Shown here: positions 26,417 through 34,869 of the stretch, in pieces | Layout of the letters: every line of letters starts with the position of its first letter | How positions within the stretch are numbered: position 1 is the first letter of the stretch | Source of the DNA: Megasphaera hominis | GTDB taxonomy: Bacteria; Bacillota; Negativicutes; Veillonellales; Megasphaeraceae | Reading direction: 5' to 3' | Assembly: GCF_014269395.1 (NCBI RefSeq) | Contig: NZ_JACOGK010000008.1 | Span: 1 to 64,000 of the forward strand | DNA length: 64,000 bases | Notes under the pieces: generated by a model | What the model saw: the letters and a program-made list of their open reading frames with translations, nothing else | Told to the model about the DNA's origin: nothing | The model's database searches: none | Made by a program: the position numbers and the translations under genes

Positions 26417-28240
26417 ATGCAGCATGTCCTTTCTGAAAAGAAAAATGCAATCAAAAAGGCCATCATACTGATTACCGTGTATACACTGCTGGGAATACTT
26501 ATTATGTCTATATCCCAACATGACTTATATTTGCGTGGCCTTAAACGTATCATAACCAGTGCCGTTCTTTGTGCGTGTGTTAGCTATTTTTGGTCATATA
26601 GTAAGCAATTCCTTGCCGTTTATGCAGGGATGACGTTTTTCTTCGCCAGTAGCATTTGGATTCGCTTTCTTGACGGCCTCACTGTACGCTCTGACACACT
26701 TCTCAGCAATCTTACCCTTGCAGGCATGTACTGGCCGGTTATCCTCCTGATATGGTTAGGTCTGGCCAAATTAGGTACCTTGACTGGTCATGTGCGAGCA
26801 GGTCGTTTTCTTTCCCGTATTTGGCTGGTCGTGACATTATTCATAGCGTGTCTGCCAAATCTTATATTGTGGGCCTATTTTGCTGTTAGTCATCACTATT
26901 TGCGGTCTGATATTGTCATGACTATTTACCAAACTAATAAAGCAGAGGCCTTAGCTTACCTGTCAATGCAGCCGGTCTTCTATTTGCTCCTAGCTGCTGT
27001 CTTGTCTGCCGCCTCAGTGGCACTTCTTTTTCACCTGGTGCATAAGGTCTGCGTAACTGCACAGACCGGAGTATCTACTAAAAGACGCGGTTGGGTTACC
27101 TTATTCTTCATTGGTCTGTTCCTCATTGCCGGGGCTAAAACATCCTGTTCCCTGGCAGACTATGAGCCATATCATATTGGCACTTCTGTACAGGATGCTA
27201 TCAAAAATTATCAGGCTTTTGCAACGAATAAAGAACGGCGGATAGCAAATCTGAAAAAACTCGGATCATTGCAGACAATGTCAGGCTATAAGGGCGTGTA
27301 TGTTCTCATTATTGGCGAATCAGAAACACGGGACCACATGTCTGTTTATGGTTACAGCCGTGATACGACGCCGTGGTTAAAACAATTTTCCCAAGATCCA
27401 GGGACCCTTATTTATCGTAATTCCTTTTCAAATCATGTACATACGGTACCGACACTGACGTATGCTTTAGGCGAAAAAAACCAATATAATAGAGTAGCGA
27501 TGGATAATGCGTATTCGATTATAGAGGTAGCCAATGCTGCCGGGTTTGATACGTACTGGATCAGCAATCAAGAACGCTACGGTGCCTGGGATACGCCAGT
27601 AGCAGAAATTGCATCAACGGCGAAACACCAACTTTGGCTCAATGGCGAAGTGGGAGAAAGTCTAAACACTGCGTACTTGGATGAAGCATTAGCGGAAAAA
27701 GCACCGGACATTCAACACGTCAATAATGCACTTATCGTTTTTCATCTTATGGGTGAGCATGGCCGTTACGAGGATCGTTATCCTGCAGAATATGAGTATT
27801 TTCATCAAGGTAAAAACAGGAATGTTGATTGTTATGACAACGCCGTGCGTTACACTGATTACGTCCTCAGTCTCCTATACGACAAAGTAGCACATAACCC
27901 ACATTTTCAGGGCTTCATCTATTTTTCTGACCACGGAGAAGAACCAGATCAGAAAAAATATCACGAAAGTACGAAGTTTACCAATCAAATGACGCACATC
28001 CCTTTGATCATGCATTTTTCAGCAGCGTATCGGACAGCGCATCCCCAGGTCTTTGCAACGCTGAAAAGCCAGGAAGAGGATTACTGGACTAATGACCTGC
28101 TGTACAATGTAATGCTGGAAATCATGGGTATCCAGGGAACTTCGCTGGTGGAACCGAATCTGACTCTGGGCAATCCGGCTTACGATCGTACGAAAGAAAA
28201 TTTGCGCACTTTGCACGGTGAACGTAAACTAGAGCAATAA
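26417..28240 (+). CDS. Phosphoethanolamine transferase-like sulfatase-fold membrane enzyme
   Basis: 607 residues from the ATG at 26417, which has TTGGAGTG upstream; the ATG at 26363 has none. About five hydrophobic segments (1-250) precede a sulfatase-fold domain. The latter has VLIIGESETRDHMSVYGYSR, the DTTPWL segment, a probable nucleophile threonine in NHVHTVPTLT, and the metal motif FSDHGEEPD. This arrangement is that of CptA/EptA-type enzymes, which move phosphoethanolamine from phosphatidylethanolamine to LPS core or lipid A in the periplasm and thereby alter surface charge and cationic-peptide sensitivity. AT-rich and flanked by the direct repeats, it looks like an acquired module. Confidence 0.78.
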   Translation: MQHVLSEKKNAIKKAIILITVYTLLGILIMSISQHDLYLRGLKRIITSAVLCACVSYFWSYSKQFLAVYAGMTFFFASSIWIRFLDGLTVRSDTLLSNLTLAGMYWPVILLIWLGLAKLGTLTGHVRAGRFLSRIWLVVTLFIACLPNLILWAYFAVSHHYLRSDIVMTIYQTNKAEALAYLSMQPVFYLLLAAVLSAASVALLFHLVHKVCVTAQTGVSTKRRGWVTLFFIGLFLIAGAKTSCSLADYEPYHIGTSVQDAIKNYQAFATNKERRIANLKKLGSLQTMSGYKGVYVLIIGESETRDHMSVYGYSRDTTPWLKQFSQDPGTLIYRNSFSNHVHTVPTLTYALGEKNQYNRVAMDNAYSIIEVANAAGFDTYWISNQERYGAWDTPVAEIASTAKHQLWLNGEVGESLNTAYLDEALAEKAPDIQHVNNALIVFHLMGEHGRYEDRYPAEYEYFHQGKNRNVDCYDNAVRYTDYVLSLLYDKVAHNPHFQGFIYFSDHGEEPDQKKYHESTKFTNQMTHIPLIMHFSAAYRTAHPQVFATLKSQEEDYWTNDLLYNVMLEIMGIQGTSLVEPNLTLGNPAYDRTKENLRTLHGERKLEQ

Positions 28241-28254
28241 TTTCTAAGTGATTA

Positions 28255-28277
28255 CTAATTCCATTTGGCCCCTTAGG
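28255..28277 (+). repeat. Direct repeat copy 2 (core TTTGGCCCCTTAGG)
   Basis: The 14-base core at 28264-28277 is identical to 26001-26014, and CTAATT precedes it as in copy 1. The bases after it (TTCAAGG) do not continue the epimerase homology seen after copy 1. Confidence 0.7.
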
Positions 28278-28342
28278 TTCAAGGAGTTAACAAAATTCAT
28301 GGCACATCACTTCACGGATATGATATAATAAACCAGTACGTA

Positions 28343-28429
28343 GTCGCGCGGTAGCACGCGCGTGGGTTGAAATTATCACGATGTCGGTAAGGCATAGCCG
28401 CCCCTTGTGTGGGGCGCGGATACGAGAAA
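28343..28429 (+). CRISPR. Two degenerate CRISPR-repeat-like units
   Basis: A 31-base unit at 28343-28373 begins GTCGCGC, has an inner palindrome and ends GTGGGTTGAAAT. The family resemblance is to type I-C repeats (GTCGC..GCGTGGATTGAAAT). About 23 bases later, 28397-28429 has a weaker relative starting GCCGCCCC and ending GGATACGAGAAA. The spacing is shorter than a normal I-C spacer (about 33-35), and no cas gene is near. It is at most an eroded remnant. Confidence 0.3.
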
Positions 28430-28433
28430 ACGG

Positions 28434-28476
28434 GCGTCCCTGTACGGTCTTTGACTGTATGGGGACGCTTGTTTTT
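28434..28476 (+). terminator. Rho-independent terminator
   Basis: GCGTCCCTGTACGGT and ACTGTATGGGGACGC form the stem, with TTGTTTTTG after it. It probably ends transcription from the phosphoethanolamine transferase-like gene. Confidence 0.7.
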
Positions 28477-28477
28477 G

Positions 28478-28486
28478 TGCTATAAT
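28478..28486 (+). promoter_or_regulatory. Extended -10 promoter for the LysR gene
   Basis: TGCTATAAT at 28478-28486 is a perfect extended -10. There is no -35 at standard distance, and the terminator hairpin lies directly upstream. Confidence 0.45.
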
Positions 28487-28526
28487 GAAAACAATAACGA
28501 TGTGTCAATACTAAGGAGGCCTGGCT

Positions 28527-29414
28527 ATGGAGTTACGTGTTTTGCATTATTTTCTCGCTGTCGTGCGGGAAGAAAATATATCGAAGGCAGCAGAGCTATT
28601 ACATGTGACACAACCGACCTTGAGCCGGCAGATTGCCCAGCTGGAAGAGGAGCTGGGTGCGATGCTGTTTGTACGCGGGCGGCATTTGCAGCTGACGGAT
28701 GCAGGGCTCATGCTGAAACGGAGGGCCGAAGAGGTGGAAGTACTCATCCAAAAAATTGACGAAGAATTTGCCCAGAAAAACGAGCTCAGTGGCGTTATTT
28801 CCATTGGCAGTGGCGGTCTTTACTCGACGCGGATTTTTCCGGAGATCCTGGCCGGCTTTCGCCAGCTCCACCCGAAGGTACGGTTCCAGCTCTACACGAA
28901 CAGTGCCGAATACGTGACGGAGCAGCTCGAGCACGGCCTCCTCGATTTTGGCATGCTCTTGGAGCCTATGGATGTGACGAAATTCGATTATATTCGCATG
29001 CGTGATGCCGAACGCTGGGGCCTCCTTTTGCGTAAGAGCCATCCCTTAGCCGCTAAGCCTTATATCACGCGGGACGACCTGTTGGGCGAGCCGATTATTA
29101 CTTCTAACCGCCCGGCTGTGCAACGACGCCTCCAAGCCTGGCTCGGCGATACAGTGACACACCTTGATATTTTTGCTACGTACAACATCATTACTCACGT
29201 CGTAGGCCTCGTTGATAGTGGTGTGGCCTCAGCGCTCACCATTGAAGGGGCAGTCCACCTCTTTGCTTCAGACCGCCTCGTTTTCCGTCCTCTTTATCCG
29301 GAGCTTTCCATGTCGAGCGTCTTCGTTTGGAAGCGTTTTCAGCGTAATGCCAGTGCTGCCAGTGCCTTTCTCGATTATTTCAAGGAATGCCTGAACCGTA
29401 TAGAAAAGAATTGA
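28527..29414 (+). CDS. LysR-family transcriptional regulator
   Basis: 295 residues. The winged-helix DNA-binding domain (1-60) is clear, with LHYFLAVVREENISKAAELLHVTQPTLSRQI. The effector-binding domain (about 90-290) begins GVISIGSGG and includes FQLYTNSAEYVTEQLEHG. AAGGAGGCC precedes the ATG. Unusually for LysR genes it lies in the same direction as its neighbours, 70 bases before the cyclophilin-like gene. It is the likely regulator of the next three genes. The effector is unknown. Confidence 0.88.
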   Translation: MELRVLHYFLAVVREENISKAAELLHVTQPTLSRQIAQLEEELGAMLFVRGRHLQLTDAGLMLKRRAEEVEVLIQKIDEEFAQKNELSGVISIGSGGLYSTRIFPEILAGFRQLHPKVRFQLYTNSAEYVTEQLEHGLLDFGMLLEPMDVTKFDYIRMRDAERWGLLLRKSHPLAAKPYITRDDLLGEPIITSNRPAVQRRLQAWLGDTVTHLDIFATYNIITHVVGLVDSGVASALTIEGAVHLFASDRLVFRPLYPELSMSSVFVWKRFQRNASAASAFLDYFKECLNRIEKN

Positions 29415-29484
29415 ACATAAGCATTAGACATACCTGTAGGAAATAGTAAAATAATAGCAGAAGGAAATCCAGGGAGGTGTCACT

Positions 29485-29847
29485 ATGCGTATACAAATGG
29501 AAACAGGCGGTCATACGCTGACCATTACCCTTGCAGATAATCCGGCAGCCCGGGCCTTTTGGCAAAAATTGCCCCTCACCTTGCCCATGATGAATCTCTA
29601 CGGCTGGGAGCTATGCTGCCGTTGCGGCGCCGGTACCTTGCCGGCGGAGGGCATCCCCCAGTCCCTTTGCCACGCCGGTGACCTATGCTATTGGTCGCCT
29701 GCAGGCAGTATTTCTTTTTTCTATAAGGACAGCGATGGCTGTAAGCAGGAACGAATCGGTCACACCGATGAAGGGCTCCATTTCCTTCAAGATACGTGCG
29801 ACATGGACGTGACCTTCACACCGCTTCAGGAGGCAGAAAAATCATGA
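29485..29847 (+). CDS. Cyclophilin-like fold protein
   Basis: 120 residues. The beta-rich pattern MRIQMETGGHTLTITLADN, PAARAFWQKLPLTL, and later GDLCYWSPAGSISFFYKDSDG matches the small cyclophilin-like domain (PF18050 type), which is common next to flavoproteins and reductases in Firmicutes. There is no evidence for prolyl isomerase activity in this group. Four cysteines fall in the segment 44-66 (CCRCGAGTLPAEGIPQSLC), which is not usual and may bind metal. GGGAGGTG precedes the ATG. The gene overlaps the next one by four bases. Confidence 0.7.
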   Translation: MRIQMETGGHTLTITLADNPAARAFWQKLPLTLPMMNLYGWELCCRCGAGTLPAEGIPQSLCHAGDLCYWSPAGSISFFYKDSDGCKQERIGHTDEGLHFLQDTCDMDVTFTPLQEAEKS

Positions 29848-30710
29848 TTCTCACAGAAACATACACGCTCACCAATGGCGTCAAGATTCCTAAACTCGGC
29901 TTAGGCACGTGGCTCCTGGATGACACCCAGGCAAGTGAAGCTACGCGTCAGGCAATTCAGCTCGGCTACCGCCTTATTGACACGGCCCAGGCCTATGGCA
30001 ACGAGGCCGGCATCGGCGAAGGCGTACGCACGTGTGGCGTACCGCGGACAGATCTCTTCATTGCCAGCAAGGTCGCAGCCGAACACAAGACCTATGACAG
30101 CGCTGCTGCCTCTATCGACGGGACCTTACAAAAAATGGGCCTCGAATATTTGGACCTCATGATCATCCACAGCCCGCAGCCGTGGAAAGCCGTGAACCAA
30201 TCGGCCGACCGCTACGAAGAAGGGAACCGGGAAGCCTGGCGGGCCCTGGAGGATGCCTACAAGGCAGGCAAGCTCCGCGCCATTGGCGTTTCCAATTTCC
30301 TCGAAAGCGATATTGAAAATATCCTTGCCGGCTGCCGTATCCAGCCGATGGTCAACCAGATTCTGACACATATAACGAATACCAACTTCGGCCTCATCGA
30401 CTATTGCCAGCGTCACGGCATCCGCGTCGAAGCCTATTCACCTATTGCCCACGGCGAAGCACTGAAGAACGATAAGATCGCCGCCATGGCCAAGAAATAC
30501 CAGGTCAGCCCGGCACAGCTTTGCCTGCGCTACGACCTGCAATTAGGCGCAGTCGTCCTGCCCAAGACGGCCAACCCGGCACATATGCAGACGAATGCCG
30601 AACTGGATTTCGTCATTGCCGATGCCGATATGGACGAACTGAAGGCCTTGCCACATATTGAAAGCTATGGTGCTGATAGCCATTTCCCTGTCTTTGGCGG
30701 GAAGTTATAA
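29844..30710 (+). CDS. Aldo/keto reductase
   Basis: 288 residues from the ATG at 29844 (CAGGAGGCAG upstream). The AKR catalytic tetrad is complete: D46 and Y51 in IDTAQAYGNE, K76 in IASKVAAEH and H109 in IIHSPQPW. The NADPH-binding C-terminal motifs VLPKTANP and the loop around residue 250 are also present. It should reduce aldehydes or ketones in the cytoplasm; relatives act on methylglyoxal or diketogulonate. The physiological substrate is unknown. It is translationally coupled to the cyclophilin-like gene and is followed 16 bases later by the CMD-cupin gene. Confidence 0.85.
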   Translation: MILTETYTLTNGVKIPKLGLGTWLLDDTQASEATRQAIQLGYRLIDTAQAYGNEAGIGEGVRTCGVPRTDLFIASKVAAEHKTYDSAAASIDGTLQKMGLEYLDLMIIHSPQPWKAVNQSADRYEEGNREAWRALEDAYKAGKLRAIGVSNFLESDIENILAGCRIQPMVNQILTHITNTNFGLIDYCQRHGIRVEAYSPIAHGEALKNDKIAAMAKKYQVSPAQLCLRYDLQLGAVVLPKTANPAHMQTNAELDFVIADADMDELKALPHIESYGADSHFPVFGGKL

Positions 30711-30726
30711 TAGAGGAGGAATTTCC

Positions 30727-31482
30727 ATGAAAAAAATTGTACAAACTGCAGGCAGAACACAGCTGGGTGAATTTGCACCCCTCTTTGCCCATCTCAACGA
30801 CGACGTTCTTTTTGGTGAAGTCTGGAATGACGAAACGATCGACGTGAAGACGCGCTGTATCATTACGGTCGTCGCCCTCATGTCTTCGGGGATTACAGAC
30901 AGCTCCCTCAAGTATCATCTGGAAAACGCCAAAAATCATGGCGTCACAAAGGCCGAAATCGCATCGGTCATTACGCACACGACCATGTATACGGGCTGGC
31001 CAAAGGGCTGGGCTGTATTCAACATGGCCAAGGAAATCTGGGCAGATGACACGCCGGCCCTGACAGACAAGGAAAAATACCAGCAGGAAATTTTCTTCCC
31101 CATTGGCGATCCCAACGATGCCTATGCTAAGTATTTCGTCGGCCAGAGCTATTTGGCTGCCGTTTCGACGAAACAGATTCCCATTCACAACGTAACCTTT
31201 GAACCGGCCTGCCGCAACAACTGGCACATCCATACGGCTGACGAAGGCGGCGGCCAGATGCTGATCTGTGTCGGCGGCCGTGGCTATTACCAGGAATGGG
31301 GCAAAGATGCCATCGAAATGACACCAGGCATGATCATCAACATTCCGGCTAACGTCAAACATTGGCACGGTGCCGCCCCGACGAGCTGGTTCTCCCACTT
31401 GGCCATCGAAATCGAAGGCAAGAATACGGGCAACGAATGGCTCGAACCGGTAACGGACGAACAGTACGGCAAATTGAAATAA
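30727..31482 (+). CDS. Carboxymuconolactone decarboxylase-cupin fusion protein
   Basis: 251 residues from the ATG at 30727 (AGAGGAGGAATTT). Domain 1 (about 15-110) is a CMD/AhpD-like domain with WNDETIDVKTRCIITVVALM and HLENAKNHGVTKAEI. It lacks the CxxC of active AhpD peroxidases. Domain 2 (about 130-235) is a cupin with metal-type motif NWHIHTADEGGGQMLICVGG and later NVKHWHGA. The fusion is common in bacterial oxidoreductase clusters, where it is annotated without known activity. It could use a metal in the cupin to act on a small organic acid. Confidence 0.8.
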   Translation: MKKIVQTAGRTQLGEFAPLFAHLNDDVLFGEVWNDETIDVKTRCIITVVALMSSGITDSSLKYHLENAKNHGVTKAEIASVITHTTMYTGWPKGWAVFNMAKEIWADDTPALTDKEKYQQEIFFPIGDPNDAYAKYFVGQSYLAAVSTKQIPIHNVTFEPACRNNWHIHTADEGGGQMLICVGGRGYYQEWGKDAIEMTPGMIINIPANVKHWHGAAPTSWFSHLAIEIEGKNTGNEWLEPVTDEQYGKLK

Positions 31483-31489
31483 GCAATAT

Positions 31490-31588
31490 CAGGCCTGCGG
31501 CTGCGCACGCGCCTTTTGCAACGGATAGAACAGATTTTCTTTCCCCGTACAAAAGGACGCATCAAAACGCGTACGCAGGCCTTTTTTG
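31490..31588 (+). terminator. Long-stem terminator after the CMD-cupin gene
   Basis: AGGCCTGCG at 31491-31499 pairs with CGCAGGCCT just before a six-T run. Inner arms GCGCACGCG / CGCGTACGC add to it, around a loop of some 50 bases. Confidence 0.65.
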
Positions 31589-31613
31589 CATTTTCTGCGG
31601 CCCCGGGCCTTGC

Positions 31614-31643
31614 TTGATTTTGGCTCTCTATACCATGTATAAT
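31614..31643 (+). promoter_or_regulatory. Promoter of the aminopeptidase operon
   Basis: TTGATT (31614-31619), an 18-base spacer and TATAAT (31638-31643) lie 58 bases before the start codon. Confidence 0.6.
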
Positions 31644-31700
31644 AAGATATAAAGCATTTAGAATAGATACAACAGTTTTTACGTGAGGGGAGATTTATCC

Positions 31701-33155
31701 ATGATTACTTGTAACGGCAACGGCAGCTTTGACACACTGGTTATCGGTGTGGACAAACATATGCGTGCCCTGCAGTACATACCGAAAGAAGACCAGCCGG
31801 CCTTGCGCACGTTCCTGCAAGAACGGCCGGACGTGCTGCATTATACATCACTTTATACATTCCGCAGTGCCAATGGCACAAAAGTGCACACGTACCTGCT
31901 CGTCGGTTTGGACGATAAGCCCGTACAGTATTCTACGTATGAAGATTTTCGCGTAGCCCGGCGCATTATGGCTGCTGCCATCAAGGAAAACGTACGCGAG
32001 CTGGCCTTGCTCCTTGATACGCTGGAAATGGACGCACCCTCGCTCATTGACGGCCTCTTATACCGCAATTACGAATTTATCCGCTATAAGACGCAGACCG
32101 AACCGCGTCTCGTAAAGAATATCAATCTCATTACCCAGTCCCTGCAGACGAAGGAACTGAATTCCATGTGTTATGTTTACTCGTCCGTTTACGAAGGCAT
32201 TTACCTCGCCCGCGACCTGACGAATATGCCCTCGAACGACCTGTCGCCCAGAAAATTTGCAGAACTGGTACAGGAACTGTGCAAGAGCGATAAGATCCAA
32301 GTGGAATCGCTCAACAAGTGGAGCCTTGAAAAGAAGGGCATGGGTGGCATCGTCGCCGTCGGCAAGGGCAGCATGAATCCGCCCCAGCTGGTCACCATTA
32401 CCTACAAGGGCGACCCGGACAATGCCAATATGCTGGGCATTGTCGGCAAAGGCATTCTCTACGATAGCGGCGGCCTTTCCTTGAAGAGCCATGCCGGTCT
32501 GGAATTCATGAAAGACGATATGGCCGGCGCAGCCACGGCCCTGGGCGTCATCCGTGCCCTGATGCTTCTCAAATATCCGGTCAACGTCGTCGCTGTCCTG
32601 CCCTTGGCAGAAAACATTCCGTCAGGCATGTCGTACCGCGTCGATGACGTCATTACCATGTATACGGGCAAGACCGTAGAAATCAAGAATACCGACGCCG
32701 AAGGACGCCTCGTTCTGGCCGACGCCGTAGCCTATGCCCAGGAGCTGGGAGCTACGCGTCTCGTCGATTTTGCCACTCTTACCGGGGCCTGCGTCACCGC
32801 CTTTGGCACGGTCCGCAGCGGCATGCTCGGCAACGACCAGGAATGGCTGAACCGCGTCTTTTCCGCAGCCGAACGGGTACACGAAAAAGTATGGCAGTTC
32901 CCGGCAGACAAGGAATACGAAGATCAGCTGAAGAGTGAAATCGCCGATATAAAGAACGTCGGCGGTCCTGCAGCCGGTGCCATTACGGCGGGCCTCTTTA
33001 TCAAGCAGTTCGTCAAGGACGACGTACCTTGGATCCACTTTGATATTGCCGGCACGGCATTTAATGAAAAGAAAGATGAAACAGGCCTCTTCGGCGCAAC
33101 CGGCGTGGGCATTAAGACCATTATGGAACTGCTCCGGAGCATGGCAACAAAATAA
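31701..33155 (+). CDS. pepA: Leucyl aminopeptidase (M17 family)
   Basis: 484 residues from the ATG at 31701 (GAGGGGAG upstream; the GTG at 31683 overlaps that site). The N-terminal macro-like domain (about 1-165) is followed by the dinuclear zinc catalytic domain. Key stretches are GKGILYDSGGLSLK, FMKDDMAGAA and NTDAEGRLVLADA, the family signature. They contain the metal-ligand Asp/Glu residues and the catalytic lysine and arginine. The enzyme removes N-terminal residues from peptides in the cytoplasm as a hexamer. It leads an operon with a PHP phosphoesterase and a P-loop protein. Confidence 0.88.
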   Translation: MITCNGNGSFDTLVIGVDKHMRALQYIPKEDQPALRTFLQERPDVLHYTSLYTFRSANGTKVHTYLLVGLDDKPVQYSTYEDFRVARRIMAAAIKENVRELALLLDTLEMDAPSLIDGLLYRNYEFIRYKTQTEPRLVKNINLITQSLQTKELNSMCYVYSSVYEGIYLARDLTNMPSNDLSPRKFAELVQELCKSDKIQVESLNKWSLEKKGMGGIVAVGKGSMNPPQLVTITYKGDPDNANMLGIVGKGILYDSGGLSLKSHAGLEFMKDDMAGAATALGVIRALMLLKYPVNVVAVLPLAENIPSGMSYRVDDVITMYTGKTVEIKNTDAEGRLVLADAVAYAQELGATRLVDFATLTGACVTAFGTVRSGMLGNDQEWLNRVFSAAERVHEKVWQFPADKEYEDQLKSEIADIKNVGGPAAGAITAGLFIKQFVKDDVPWIHFDIAGTAFNEKKDETGLFGATGVGIKTIMELLRSMATK

Positions 33156-33172
33156 CGGGGGAGTGAGGGGAA

Positions 33173-33988
33173 ATGAAAATAGATCTGCACATGCATACCA
33201 CCTGCTCAGACGGCGTCTATACACCGGAAGAGCTGACCAGTATGGCCGTACAAGCCGGCCTCGACATCATTGCTATTTCGGATCACGACACGACAGCTGC
33301 CTACAGCGGTCATGACTTTGCGCCGGGCCTTACGGTCATCAGGGCCATAGAAATGAGCAGTGAATGTGAAGACGAGGATGTCCATGTGCTGGGCTATTAC
33401 ATCGACCCGCACAGTCCGGAACTGACGGACTACTGCCGCCAGTTTCGCAAAAAACGCCTCCACCGGGCCTTGGAAATCGTCGACAAATGCATTGAACGGG
33501 GCTACAACCTGGACCGCAAATCGGTAGAAGATCTCCTCGACAAAGGCGGCACCGTAGGCCGGCCCCACATTGCCCGCATGCTCGTCGACGGCGGCTATTG
33601 CCCTGACGTAAAGACCGCCTTCGATACGCTCTTGTATCGCGGCGGCCCTGTCTACGTGCCCTACAAACGCTGGTCCATTGACGAATGCATCGGCCTTATT
33701 CACGCCGCCGGTGGCGTTGCTGTCCTGGCCCATCCCGGCCTCCTCAAGCATACACTCAGCCAGGTCCTGGCCCATCCCTTTGACGGTATCGAAGTATTTC
33801 ATCCCAACAACCGCGGCCGCTTCGATGAATTCCTCGCCCTGGCCCACAAGCACCACTGGCTCATCAGCGGCGGCTCTGACTTCCACGGCGTATCAGGCCG
33901 TTTCCCTGAAACGCTCGGTCTCTTTTCTGTCCAGGAACAACAGGTAGCAGATTTCCTGGCTTTAGGAAAAAAGAAGGGGATTTTATGA
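33173..33988 (+). CDS. PHP-domain phosphoesterase (TrpH / RNase AM-like)
   Basis: 271 residues. The motifs are IDLHMHTTCSDGVYTPEEL (3-21), AISDHDTTAAY, AIEMSSE, a central GRPHIARMLV, VLAHPG and a final GGSDFHG. This is the layout of E. coli TrpH/RnmA, which hydrolyses 3',5'-nucleoside bisphosphates and short RNA 5' ends. GGGGGAGTGAGGGG precedes the ATG, and the end overlaps the next gene by four bases. It is closer to TrpH than the protein at 1917, which has an insertion in its middle. Confidence 0.82.
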   Translation: MKIDLHMHTTCSDGVYTPEELTSMAVQAGLDIIAISDHDTTAAYSGHDFAPGLTVIRAIEMSSECEDEDVHVLGYYIDPHSPELTDYCRQFRKKRLHRALEIVDKCIERGYNLDRKSVEDLLDKGGTVGRPHIARMLVDGGYCPDVKTAFDTLLYRGGPVYVPYKRWSIDECIGLIHAAGGVAVLAHPGLLKHTLSQVLAHPFDGIEVFHPNNRGRFDEFLALAHKHHWLISGGSDFHGVSGRFPETLGLFSVQEQQVADFLALGKKKGIL

Positions 33989-34812
33989 AATGTATCGGTT
34001 TTATCGGTCCCAGCGGCACCGGCAAAAGCCATCACGCCTTAGTCGTTGCCCACGATTATAATATCGACTGTATCATCGATGACGGCCTCCTTATTTACCA
34101 CAATAAGATCGTCGTCGGCCACTCAGCCAAGGAAGAAAACAACCGCATGCAGGCCGTGCGCCGGGCCATCTTTTTCTATCCCGACCACGCCGCCTCCGTA
34201 CGGCAGGCCTTAGCAAAGATCGCGCCGGACCAGCTCCTCATATTGGGCACATCCAAGCACATGATCCACCGCATCTGCGAAGCCCTGCACCTGCCGGAAG
34301 CAAACCAGTTCATTCACATCGAAGACGTCTCGTCAGCAGCAGAAATCGCCAAAGCCCGGGAAATCCGCAATAAAGAAGGCAAACACATCATTCCCGTGCC
34401 GACGATGGAACTGAAATCCCACTTCCACGGCTACCTCTTAGACCCCATCCGGGCCCTCCTGCGCGGCAAAGGCGGCAAAAAAGAAGGCGACGTAGAACAA
34501 TCCGTCGTCCGTCCCGTCTTCAGCTACTACGGCAAACTCGTCTTCTCCGACGACGTCCTCTTTGCCATCGTACGCCACTGCCTAAGCCAAATCAAAGGCA
34601 TAGCCCGCGTAAACCGCGTCAAAGTAGCCAAAAACTACGAAACCGATCATAACGGCCTGGCCATCATCCTGACCATCACCGTCTACTACGGCGAAAGCCT
34701 GAAACAACTCATGCGCACCATCAAAGACCAAGTCCAGCACGACATAGAATACATGACCGGCATGTCCGTCGACGTGATGAAAATAACCGTACGCGGCATT
34801 GCAACAAAGTAA
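33985..34812 (+). CDS. P-loop NTPase fused to an Asp23/Gls24-like domain
   Basis: 275 residues. The N-terminal part (1-165) has a Walker A motif at 8-15 (GPSGTGKS), the IDDGLLIYH stretch that may serve as metal site, and a kinase/ATPase-like alpha-beta pattern. The C-terminal part (about 178-275) resembles Asp23/Gls24 envelope-stress proteins: YYGKLVFSDDVLFAIV, then VNRVKVAKNYE and AIILTITVYYG. I know no function for this combination. The ATG overlaps the PHP stop (ATGA). This is the last gene of the operon, right before a strong terminator. Confidence 0.65.
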   Translation: MKCIGFIGPSGTGKSHHALVVAHDYNIDCIIDDGLLIYHNKIVVGHSAKEENNRMQAVRRAIFFYPDHAASVRQALAKIAPDQLLILGTSKHMIHRICEALHLPEANQFIHIEDVSSAAEIAKAREIRNKEGKHIIPVPTMELKSHFHGYLLDPIRALLRGKGGKKEGDVEQSVVRPVFSYYGKLVFSDDVLFAIVRHCLSQIKGIARVNRVKVAKNYETDHNGLAIILTITVYYGESLKQLMRTIKDQVQHDIEYMTGMSVDVMKITVRGIATK

Positions 34813-34817
34813 ACAGA

Positions 34818-34869
34818 CATATGCTTGTCCCGTGAAGAACGAAAGAATAGGGGACAAGCATATTTTTTT
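34818..34869 (+). terminator. Rho-independent terminator
   Basis: CATATGCTTGTCCC and GGGGACAAGCATAT form a 13-14 bp stem, with seven T after it. Confidence 0.9.

Noticed and set aside
28343..28429. Calling a real CRISPR array
   Set aside because: Only two unequal units with a 23-base interval and no cas genes; kept as a degenerate remnant at low confidence.
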